A stretch of 64,000 bases of DNA from Panorpa germanica (Eukaryota > Arthropoda > Insecta > Mecoptera > Panorpidae). Under the pieces are notes generated by a model. It saw nothing but the letters and a program-made list of their open reading frames with translations. It had not been told where the DNA came from and made no database searches. Below are positions 55,467 through 64,000 of this stretch, in pieces (position 1 is the stretch's first letter; every line of letters starts with the position of its first letter). The DNA lies in NCBI GenBank assembly GCA_963678705.1, contig OY783205.1, forward strand, positions 6,758,001-6,822,000, written 5' to 3'. Both the position numbers and the translations under genes were made by a program.

Positions 55467-56343
55467 TCATTTAATTGATTGTTGGCTGTTACTATATTTG
55501 CATACGTCGTTGGCGCTCGTTGTGTTGTTCTGGGTGGTGGGATTTTCTCCGACACTGTAACAGGGTGCCGGTATTATTGTTGGTTGGTGTTGATGTGGTC
55601 TCCTTGTAGGTCTGTTTGTTGTTTTTTTTTGCTGTGTCCTATATGTTATGTACTCGATTCTCTTGCTACATTGGCTGTAGTTTGCCGGATGGTTCATGCC
55701 ACAGAGTGCACATTCCGCTTTCCCGGTCTCTTGCTGGCATTGTCCAATTTCGTGCTCTTTTGTGCATTTTATGCACCTTGGTTTCATGCTGCAATTTTTA
55801 GCCGCGTGGCCAAAACGTTGGCAGTTGAAGCATTGCGTTACGCCACTTTTGTTTTTGTATTTCTCCCAGCGTACAACGTAGTGGCAGATGTATTTTTTGT
55901 TTTTTATAAGTTCCCCCGTTGTGTCCGTGTTGTCGTTGATTGTAATGAGATACATCGGATATAACACCTTCTCGTTGTTTATTTTTTTTGTACATCTGCT
56001 CCACTTTCTCGGCTATTGGGGTAACGCTATTCAGGTCTTCTTTAATGTCTTCACACGTTGTAGTTGGGTGAATCCCTTTTACAACGAATTTTCGTCTTTT
56101 GTCTTTCTGTTGTGTGTACGTGTAGTTTTCCATTCGAACAGTATGCTTCTGACTACTGAACTCTTCATCTGTTTTTGTGTAGAGTTTAAAACTCTCTACA
56201 CCGTATTTAACATTAAGGTAATTGCTTAGAAGTCGGTTTCTTATTTTCTCAAAAGTGTCCGCCGGGTTTGATAACTTTATAGCTAGTACTATTGGCGGTG
56301 GTGATCTTGTTTTTGTTACTTTTTCTGCGTCGCTGGTTTCCAC
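55467..56343 (-). pseudogene. Jockey LINE 3 ORF1 (Gag-like), frame-shifted
   Basis: The first frame (56343-55798) holds the pre-knuckle domain with RRKFVVKGIHPTTTCEDIK. A frame change near 55970 moves to the second frame (55967-55467), which has CFNCQRFGHAAKNC, CIKCTKEHEIGQC and CALCGMNHPANYSQC followed by a Thr/Pro/Gln-rich tail. More N-terminal coding sequence may extend to about 56450 in other frames. Confidence 0.8.
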
Positions 56344-56940
56344 AGTGTTTTCAATTGGCTGTTTATAGTTTCCACTGGTGTTAGTTTTATTATTTTTGTG
56401 GGTTTGGCTGTATGGCGGTCACATGGATTCTGGAAGCCATCTTCTTCCATCATCTCCACTTTGTCGCTGCTATTAATTCTTTTTTTTTTTTTTTTTATTG
56501 TTTTTCATTGTGGACATATCATGGTCTAAGTCTAGACAACCAATACCTTGATTTACGTCTTTTATATATTGTTCTACGTCATATACCATCAAGCACTTTA
56601 ACATCACTAATCACCGAGCGAATAAATCTTTCGCCTTTTACACAACAAAACACAACCTTAGAACATCATTTGTATTGAACTAATAAGTGTATAATAAATT
56701 CGATTTTTTCCTAACTTCTTAACTTAATAATTCTTTTGTTGAAGTTGATATTTTAGTGCCTATTTTAACGGCACTGATCAAAAACTGTTAATAATGAATG
56801 GGCAAATTTTTGACAACATTATTCCTAGTACCTTGCGTTTAGTTTACTTTAAGTTTAGTTATTGTCTATGCATTTTATAAAATAACAATTTATTACAACA
56901 AAGGTTTTACATTAATTCAACCTAACCTCATTTATTTACC

Positions 56941-57596
56941 AATGCTTCAATCACATTATAAATCACAGAACATAAAACTGGAAAATGACTTAGAGTTAAA
57001 TGAACCAATGGAAACAGGAAATATAAACGAAGATATAAAAATAGAAATAAAGGATGAGCGCGTGGTCAAAGACGTGGTCATGTGATGAAATTAAAGAAGA
57101 ACCAGACAGTCCAGAAGAAAATGCAATTTTACCACGGGAAAATCAGTACTTTATTGAACTTGAGCCGTGTAATGAGCCCTCTGATTATTGCAATGATATG
57201 TTCCTGGATGGAACTAAATTACAGGAACACCTAGATGCACCAGCTAGTTGTGGGGGACATGAGAAGTCCACAGTTGAAAAACTAGCCGAACCTCTGAATA
57301 ACGAACAACTGCAAAGTGGAAAATTAAAATCGAAGCTGAAACATTTTATTTGTGATGTATGTAACAAATCGTTTGTAGACAAGGTGGAAATTATAAAACA
57401 TATGCGGGTGCATTCAACAAAGACTACGTATTCTTGTAGTGAGTGTACTAAAACGTTTAAATATTCATCACTTTTAAAGCAACATAAAAACACACATTCA
57501 GGTTTGAAACCATTTTCTTGTGATGAGTGTAATAAATTGTTTAGTCGTTCATCTGTTTCAAAAGTACATAAAAACACACATTTAGCAATAAAGTAA
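56941..57596 (+). pseudogene. C2H2 zinc-finger protein, three fingers, upstream frame break
   Basis: The main frame (ATG 57054 to TAA 57596, 180 residues) has an acidic N-terminus with IKEEPDSPEEN and three classical fingers: CDVCNKSFVDKVEIIKHMRVH, CSECTKTFKYSSLLKQHKNTH and CDECNKLFSRSSVSKVHKNTH, with partial TGEKP-like linkers. It would be a nuclear DNA-binding protein. A second frame from ATG 56941 gives 47 residues ending KIEIKDERVVKDVVM, of the same acidic style, and stops at 57083-57085 inside the main frame. This looks like one coding sequence broken by a frameshift. It may also be the last exon of a gene, or a retrocopy. Typical family members have more fingers. Confidence 0.6.
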
Positions 57597-57599
57597 TTT

Positions 57600-58330
57600 C
57601 CGTTGAAGGGAGCACTCAAATGAGTCAACGACTAATTTTTTGTGCGACACAAATAACTTGTGAAAAATGTGATTTTATTTATTATAATATTTTACTTTAT
57701 CGAAAACTTATATTTACAACGAATAGTTATTATTTACTACAATTCTTTGAATAAATGTTTGTGTTTATTTTCGCAATAGCAGTTGGATTATTCTTCTACG
57801 ATTAGTATACAACCAAGTATTTAAGAAATCTTCATAATAAAATAATCGCAGGGTGCTAAATCTCCGAGCTTATTTGCGAAAAGGATATATACGTATGTAT
57901 ATGTACATGTTGTCCGTTTGTATCGATGAAGTATTCTTCTTTTACACCTCTGTCATCAGAAGTTGTAAGAGCAAAGGCATGTTTGCTTGTTTGTTCGATG
58001 TTTCCTGGTTGTGTGTCCTGTGGGATGATATTCTTTAAGGTTACTGCGCCCACCCTCGCATGTTATATACTGCAGGGCTTACTTAAAATTGCTCAGGTTA
58101 TAATATTCGGAATATTTACATTAGGTAAAAACTCTTAAATTTGCAACGGGACTTCAGCTCATTCACATTTGTCCAAATCATCGCGTACAGTCTAGTCTGG
58201 CTCGGAATCGGGCTCAAGAAAGTTTATCAACTCTACTCCGGTACTGTAGCCCTTATAATCATTCTTGCATTCTTCTAAACAGTTCACTTTATCAGTCTGC
58301 TACAACGGCAAAACAAATTTCTTCACTTCG
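57600..58330 (+). other. possible membrane-protein coding remnants
   Basis: Two hydrophobic open stretches occur. One (57926-58138) includes PTLACYILQGLLKIAQVIIF; the other (about 58141-58278) includes FTFVQIIAYSLVWLGIGLKK and a further hydrophobic segment before a stop. They are in different frames and no convincing splice pair joins them. They may be remains of a small multi-span membrane protein. Family unrecognised. Confidence 0.25.
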
Positions 58331-59340
58331 AGGCGATTAGAGATTGACAGCATTTAGAATAATTCCTCTTTGTCGATACCGATTGGTGGTGTTAAAAGTT
58401 TAAAAACTTATTATAACATACTGTTTTGCTTTATAAAAACCTATTTAAGTGTCTATAAGGGAAGTCACGGAAGAAAGGCCATGAATTTATTAAATTATTT
58501 ATTTTAACGGGTGGTACAGATTTATTTATAAATAAAGTAACGGATGTCAGTTTAATAAATATGTTTTAGATGTTTTCTGGATTAACGTACTACAACTCTC
58601 TTATTTTAAAACTAACAATTATTTTATTTTTTTAACACATATAGTACAAGGAAAAGGTCGTTAATAACCAATGTCAAGCCCTTCCTTGTTCTCGGGCGGG
58701 CGGCGTAGGTTTAATATAACACTACATCAAATATTATTTAAACAAAAACAGTTTTGAAAGGACATCCCATATTGCAGGAAATACAGTACTACAGTACAGT
58801 AGTATTGAAATACTCATAACAGTGTTAGTTACTTTAAGAGAAATATATTAAAATTTAAAACTGTATAAAAACGTGTAACACATTTTTGCTTCGACCTAAG
58901 CAATTCAGAACATAATATTTAAATTTAAAATTATTATATAAAAATGCGCCACACATGTTTGCTTCGACCTAAGTAAGGCCGCTAACACAACGGGGTCGGT
59001 GAGGTTTCGATGCAGTAAATACGCGATACATGTCTTACTGCTGTTTTACCGGCTAGTCTCGCACACGGTACCTGTATGCTGGCGACATTTTATGCCATGA
59101 TATGTCAGAAAGTTAGATTGGTAACATGTCGTCTTGTGATTCAAGTGATAAAGATATTATTCTAATATATATTTATTTAAGAACGAAACGAAGAAATTGG
59201 AAAATAATAAATTCACCGTTATATTTTATGATATTTTTCTTATATTATCATATATATTATTTTTATTATATTTACTTTATTTTCAGCTTTTCATTTTCAA
59301 AAGGTTATTTGAAAACTTAGGCAAATTATAGTTATATATA
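58330..59340. other. intergenic with a short direct repeat
   Basis: No gene recognised. The block tttgcttcgacctaag appears twice (about 58887 and 58959) within similar surroundings about 73 bp apart. The remainder is AT-rich, with a GC-richer island at 58975-59095. Confidence 0.45.
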
Positions 59341-60332
59341 TGTGGTTTAGAATCTACAACCATCCCGGTTCACACCCCAATTTGTGGTTGAGATATTATA
59401 ATTCTATTACGGACAAGTCTCCAATTTGTAGTTTTGCTAATAACAATTAAGGTTGAATCCTCAAGTGTGATGCGAAAATAACAATATAGTTTATTTTAAA
59501 CGAGTAAACACATAACTTTGAATAATAGTAGTTCATTTAATTATTCCACCAAGTTAAACAATTACATCTCCTTAAAGCTAATTAATCAAAATAGAGTTCA
59601 CAATGATAATAACACTTGATTAAAATACAATGCTTAGATTTAGAGATCTTTTACAATGTTTGCGTGTTACAACGTTATACGTAGTTTCAATAGTACATAG
59701 TTTAACAATCACAATGGTTTACAATGATAAATACACCCTAGTAATTAACACTACATTTGTTTGCATAACCCTAACTATTTACGCTGACAACAATAACACA
59801 TATTACACCTAGTAATAAAGTTAAACTGGATTTCAATTCACAATGATATTAACACTTGTTAACATAGCATATTCCTGAATTCACTAAAAAACGCCATACA
59901 CTCTGTGTGTAACTGTTGATCGCCATTTTTTATCTGCCTGTACTATACGATAACCAAATATTATAACTAATAATAATGATTACTATTATTAAATGATATT
60001 AACAACTAGTTAATATTACTTAAATTCACAAAAGTAACGACGCTATACAAACTATGTATGCTTCTCATCGCCATTTTCTTACTTCTCTTTTAGAGCCGCG
60101 CCCTACGTGTCGTCTCTTTTAGCCAGCGAACGTGGTTCTGCTGTGTTCTCTTTGGCGTTCGCTCTGCATGCTGCCAGCGAACGACTTAGAGGGGTCTACA
60201 AGTGGTTCTTTTAAACATTTAAATATATCTCGATCTTAGCAAAGATCTTAACCTATTCTACAGATTTCTTATAATTATTTCTTAAAACTAATTATGTCTA
60301 AACTTAAAACTAATCTTAAAAAATATCCCACA
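59341..60332 (-). repeat. second solo LTR of the gypsy-like family (TATA duplication)
   Basis: About 992 bp on the minus strand with family-typical ends (tgtggtttagaatctaca at 59341; cttaaaaaatatcccaca ending 60332) and shared inner blocks such as cgagtaaacacataa. It lies between TATA repeats. It is more diverged from the 28749 LTR than the 48139 copy is and has an extra GC-rich part at 60090-60190 with duplicated agcgaacg blocks. Confidence 0.8.
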
Positions 60333-60345
60333 TATATATATTATA

Positions 60346-60541
60346 CAGGGTGTCCAGAAAGGGTATCGGGTATTTGTTTTCGCGCCATATTCGAAACGGG
60401 GCGTCTAAAGGGTGCGGGGAGGGGTTCGTGGCGTCCGCCATTCTGTGGAGTTTTAGTCACGATGGAACAGTACTCGGGGATGCATCGCGCATTTTGCGTA
60501 CGAGCGTATTATCGTAATGGTGATTCAATAGTGACTGCTCA
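60346..60541 (+). repeat. left arm of the 196-bp inverted repeat
   Basis: It contains the transposon end, a GC-rich 5' UTR and the first codons of the transposase (MEQYSGMHRAFCVRAYYRNG). It pairs with 61063-61258. Confidence 0.93.
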
Positions 60542-60842
60542 ACGTCTATATCGTACACGCCACGCGCCAAGTGACGATAGCATTAGGAAATGGATCAGGA
60601 TGTTCGAGAATACAGGTGCGTCAGTTAAAATTCAAAACTCTGGTCGTCCTCGTTCAGTTCGCGATGAAAAAACAATTGAAGAAGTTGAGGCGTCGGTTCG
60701 TCAAAATCCGTCTGTATCCATCCGAAAGCGAAGCCAAGCGTTGAACATCAAAAAATCGTCTTTACATTACATTTTAAAGAAAGACTTACATCTAAAAGCC
60801 TATAAAATTCAATTGGTTCAAGAATTGAAGGATACGGACTAA
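60462..60842 (+). pseudogene. transposase N-terminal domain (DDE region deleted)
   Basis: From ATG 60462 about 126 residues: MEQYSGMHRAFCVRAYYRNG, then a helix-turn-helix region (SGRPRSVRDEKTIEEVEA, SVSIRKRSQALNIKKSSLHY) and DLHLKAYKIQLVQELKD to a stop. This is the DNA-binding half of an IS630/Tc1-mariner-related transposase common in arthropods. Directly after, another frame gives AMCQRVIANLRFRLEECQQR, which is its usual C-terminal end. The catalytic DDE region between them has been deleted. An upstream extension to 60294 is only read-through of the flank. Confidence 0.8.
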
Positions 60843-61062
60843 GAATATCGATAGCTATGTGTCAACGTGTTATCGCCAATCTTCGTTTCCGTTTAGAAGA
60901 GTGCCAGCAACGTAACGGTCATCATTTGGATAACGTCATCTTTTCCAAATAATTCTCCAATTCATATGCTAATAATAAACAATAAACTTTTTTATTGCAT
61001 ACAAATAATTTTTGTTTCATTGAACTTACAAATACCCGATACCCTTTCTGGACACCGCAGAA

Positions 61063-61258
61063 TGAGCAGTCACTATTGAATCACCATTACGATAATACGC
61101 TCGTACGCAAAATGCGCGATGCATCCCCGAGTACTGTTCCATCGTGACTAAAACTCCACAGAATGGCGGACGCCACGAACCCCTCCCCGCACCCTTTAGA
61201 CGCCCCGTTTCGAATATGGCGCGAAAACAAATACCCGATACCCTTTCTGGACACCCTG
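61063..61258 (-). repeat. right arm of the 196-bp inverted repeat
   Basis: Exact complement of 60346-60541 as far as I can read, including the start codons of the transposase in inverted orientation. Confidence 0.93.
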
Positions 61259-61336
61259 TATTATAGGGTTTATGTCAATTTCTTTCAATAGTTTTATTAA
61301 TTCAGCCGTCTTGTACAAAACATGTACAAATGACAA

Positions 61337-61760
61337 ATGTCAAAACAAATCAGTTTGCATGCTGCAATTGTCGAGCCTTTGCTGGATGTGAATGTGACAT
61401 GTCCGCATATCACATAGAAGTTACGCCGCATCGTTACCACACCGACCCGTATATAACATAATTTTTTTTATAATTAATTGAATAGTATAATACATACTAT
61501 ATTTTTAAAATGAAACCAGGTCAAATGTCAAAACAAATCAGTTTGCATGCTGCAAATGTCGAGCCTTTGCTAGATGTGAATCTTGTATACTTGTGCTCGT
61601 ATACTGCAAACATGTCACGACGCGTCGTTACCGCACCGACCCGTGTGCGAGCTCAATGCAAAATGTATTGTGCAGCAACCGATCGACATATTACACGCAT
61701 TCCGAGCTTGGTTTTTGCTTGGTACTTGCCAACCCGTGTGTAGTGGGCTATAATACTCAC
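61337..61760 (+). repeat. diverged direct repeat, two units about 185 bp apart
   Basis: The block tgtcaaaacaaatcagtttg followed by catgctgcaa and gtcgagcctttgct occurs at about 61337 and again at about 61525; both continue to a cgtcgttacc/catcgttacc and accgacccg segment. The units differ by substitutions and indels. The second contains a 77-codon frame with no recognised content. Confidence 0.75.
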
Positions 61761-61936
61761 TTTTACAATTATATATACAGTCACTGGTTAGAAACGAAGT
61801 AGTTTATAAATGTGTAATCTTAATTTACTATTGTTAGTTTAAAGATGAAGTATTGACATTATAAATGTTCTTGTTATATTTAAGTTTCATGAATATTGTT
61901 AGTCATAAGATATTATTCACCAATACATACAAATAA

Positions 61937-62490
61937 TGTCACGTTCGCACAAGCCGCCAAGGGCTGCTTGTCCGAGTTCACGCTAAGACGTGTCAGAACA
62001 CGTCTGTACTGTGCTATCCCCACTCCAAGGGTTTAGCCAAAACGCATGTAATAATCAGATAGAATTCGTACATCCTAGGAAGCACACGTGCTTTATAATA
62101 TAAATCCAATTATATTATATTTAATTTAGAAACTACAAACGCTGATATAAAATTCGTGTTTCAACTAGAATATACGCTCTTTTGTGATCATTACTCGAAT
62201 GATGCATTATAAGCTCAATATTTTAAATTAGAAAGACATATATAGACTAACGCTCATGTTTAGCGCTGCGGTGTGTAATTCAAGAAGTTGGTTCATTAAT
62301 AAATGTGTTTTAAGTGAAATCAACGTTATCAAGTGTTATCATTTGCAAAGTTAGTAGCCTCTTTAGAAGAACTCTTAGCATATAGAAAACTCTATATGCA
62401 CCTTTATGTGTAGTGAATATCTGTTTACTAGGAACCAGTCCAAACTAAACATTTTAAGCACAAAGAGTCTGACCTTACAACTCAGACTAG
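61937..62490 (+). repeat. possible solo LTR of an unidentified element
   Basis: The segment starts tgtcacgttcgcac and contains a TATA-like atatatagac (about 62239) followed by a cap-region-like stretch and AATAAA (about 62299-62304), the usual LTR order. The 3' boundary and target duplication are not clear, so this is tentative. Confidence 0.25.
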
Positions 62491-62589
62491 ATATACTTGC
62501 TACACACCAGTCACAGTCACAGTCACAGTAACGATTCCACAAACGACTAAAGTATAAAAAGTCAAATACCCCTAATTATGTAAACGAAA

Positions 62590-62880
62590 AATATCCTTAC
62601 AATAACTGACGCGTCACAAGTACGGCCGGCCGGCCGACTCATGGCCTGTCATTTCAACAAGACCCGGTAATCTTGAGCATCGTGCGGTTCACGGATCAAC
62701 GCCAGATTTTTCATATAGTTTACATTGAGTATCTTCTGCGTCACGCTCTAGGCGATGTATTGCATATTCCGTTATATTGAGCAGCTACGTGTGTGTGGAG
62801 AGCGCACGGGAAACATTTGTTCGAACGAAAATAAGGTTTAATTAATTCGTCAATCCTTGCAACATTCTAAATACAAAGTC
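62590..62880 (+). promoter_or_regulatory. possible promoter and non-coding first exon
   Basis: A GC-richer island (with acggccggccggccg at 62622-62636 and several CpG) is followed by sequence ending aaagtca and a perfect gtaagtaa splice donor at 62881. This would fit the start of a plus-strand gene continuing past the window. No coding exon downstream can be attached with confidence; the 65-codon frame at 63208-63405 is a weak candidate. Confidence 0.25.
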
Positions 62881-62889
62881 AGTAAGTAA

Positions 62890-64000
62890 TTGGAGTAATT
62901 GGATTATATGATATTTTGTGATTTTTCTTTCTTTTTCAAGTTATAAATATTAGGTAGTGCAGCGCACAAGTGCACTTAAGGGACAGCCGCCTCTGCTCAC
63001 GATGTAAAAAGGAATGATTATATAAATACATACGTTGATATAAAAAACGTTTTATATTGGTGCTATGGAATATGTTTTTATGATATCCTGATACTTTATA
63101 TATATAACATCGGTTTGTTTGGCTGTTAATATTTAATTAGGTTCCTTGCTAGAATACATTGTGCAAGACATAATGTTCATGATCGCCTGGTCAAGTTCAA
63201 CATAGCAATGAGCACATGCCGTGCCGTAACCTTGATAATAAAAACAAACAATAATAACGACCTTGAAAACCGTAAGTACTATTTGTCACTGAACAACGAG
63301 AAAGCAAAAGTATGTTCTCCTGATAATAAATCGTTACATAGTGGCGCAGTGGACGAAATAGAAACTTCAATTAGTAAAAAAACGTGCTTGAATATTTATT
63401 TATAAATGTACATTACGTTCAAGAAGTAGTAATTAATCCCATATTCTTTAAAATTTATAATTCATTTTTTTTTAATATGTCGCACAAAATAGATCTGTTT
63501 TACAAATGCAGCATGTGAGTTTTGTTAATAAATTTAGCTATGACTGACATAACCTAATTGTTTTATGTCATTATTCATATTCATTTAATTTAAAACTTTT
63601 ACTTATCATTTAAAATATTATTAAAGTGCTTATAAAACCAATAGTACGCACTAGTTGATTTTTGGCACCACGAGGTTTATAAGCCAAAGAAATATGAGTC
63701 AGATAAGGATAGATATATATTTTATCTCAAGAGGACAAAATACACATCGTACGAGTCCATTTAAAAATTAAAGTAAGTTCAATATGTATTCAGTATAATC
63801 TGTAGAAGCAAGTCGAGTTTCGTATGTCGATTTAATCGGGGTCCATTACATTAAACAAGTCCATTTCTTAACTGATGAAGCTTCCTACAGTAATTGGATT
63901 AATTGTAAAAAGTGAAGAACCTCCAGAATCTTGAAAATTGTATTTAATCAGATCGACTAAATCAGTTATGTATTTATAACATAGAAGTACCGCTTTGCCA
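62890..64000. other. window end, no supported gene
   Basis: AT-rich DNA with one 65-codon frame (63208-63405, starts MSTCRAVTLIIKTNNNND) and no recognised domain, RNA gene or repeat boundary. Confidence 0.4.

Larger units (their letters stand above)
53765..56700 (-). mobile_element. Jockey-type LINE 3, partial, interrupted by a TIR element
   Basis: On the minus strand an ORF1 (56343 to 55467, frame change near 55970) is followed by an endonuclease start and, beyond the insertion 54056-54993, by VMIAGDLNAKHPG and TPTHYPSADNMAPSYIDLAL, then DSVHNPVI at 53765-53800. The rest of the endonuclease and all RT are absent: the copy stops where the 3' end of LINE 1 begins. The 5' boundary near 56700 is approximate. 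Confidence 0.8.
60346..61258 (+). mobile_element. Tc1/mariner-like deletion derivative with 196-bp inverted arms
   Basis: The element starts cagggtgtccagaaagg and ends with its complement, with TA on each side (60344-60345, 61259-61260). Bases 60346-60541 are repeated in inverted form at 61063-61258 with no visible mismatch. A transposase start lies in the left arm (ATG 60462). Before the right arm there is a separate ordinary 3' end (aaatacccgataccctttct, about 61030-61054), so the right arm is an added inverted copy of the 5' region. Confidence 0.88.

Overview
The window is nuclear DNA of an insect or a close arthropod relative. The evidence is AT-rich intergenic sequence, a multi-exon methuselah-type GPCR with GT-AG introns, C2H2 zinc-finger coding sequence, and insect-type mobile elements (mariner, other Tc1/mariner-like, hAT, Harbinger/PIF, Jockey- and R1-type LINEs, copia, BEL/Pao and gypsy-like LTR elements). 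No bacterial or viral gene organisation is visible. The order and species cannot be fixed from the sequence.

Layout. 1-621: 3' end of a broken mariner. 640-1790: AT-rich DNA with degraded reading frames. About 1.79-6.54 kb: a decayed LINE ('family A') on the minus strand. 6.6-20.1 kb is the only region that looks like host sequence: a decayed minus-strand coding piece (7.27-7.58 kb), a spliced threonine-rich secreted/mucin-like gene (8.4-11.1 kb), a non-autonomous hAT element (11.43-13.23 kb, 8-bp duplication), a fragment like the LINE A 3' end, a candidate two-exon gene for a 78-residue secreted peptide (14.33-14.84 kb), and an eight-exon methuselah-like GPCR (16.96-19.85 kb) that keeps every splice site but has three in-frame stops.

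20.1-40.75 kb is one old BEL/Pao element on the minus strand that was used repeatedly as an insertion target. A copia element sits in it (20565-28037, duplication ATTTT) and itself carries a second LINE A copy (24521-27700, 11-bp duplication). A gypsy-like element (28749-33215) and an R1-type LINE (33269-about 37255) both sit at one TA-rich tract of the BEL integrase. All three LTR elements have lost the reverse transcriptase catalytic core while keeping long open frames, and both BEL and the gypsy-like element have tandem arrays beginning at their primer-binding sites.

40.75-56.7 kb: a Harbinger deletion derivative, then a Jockey LINE interrupted by a second Jockey LINE (13-bp duplication), which is itself interrupted by a solo LTR of the gypsy-like family (TTAA duplication); then a minus-strand third Jockey piece interrupted by a TTA-flanked inverted-repeat element. 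56.9-57.6 kb: a three-finger C2H2 coding region with an upstream frame break. 57.6-64 kb: mostly non-coding, with another solo LTR (59341-60332), a Tc1/mariner-like deletion derivative with 196-bp inverted arms (60346-61258), a diverged direct repeat, a possible further solo LTR and a possible non-coding first exon.

The genes do not form an operon or pathway; this is an accessory, repeat-dominated stretch. The most informative signals are the layered insertions with their target duplications, the recurrent loss of catalytic cores with retained frames, the primer-site arrays, and the GPCR with three glutamine-type stops.
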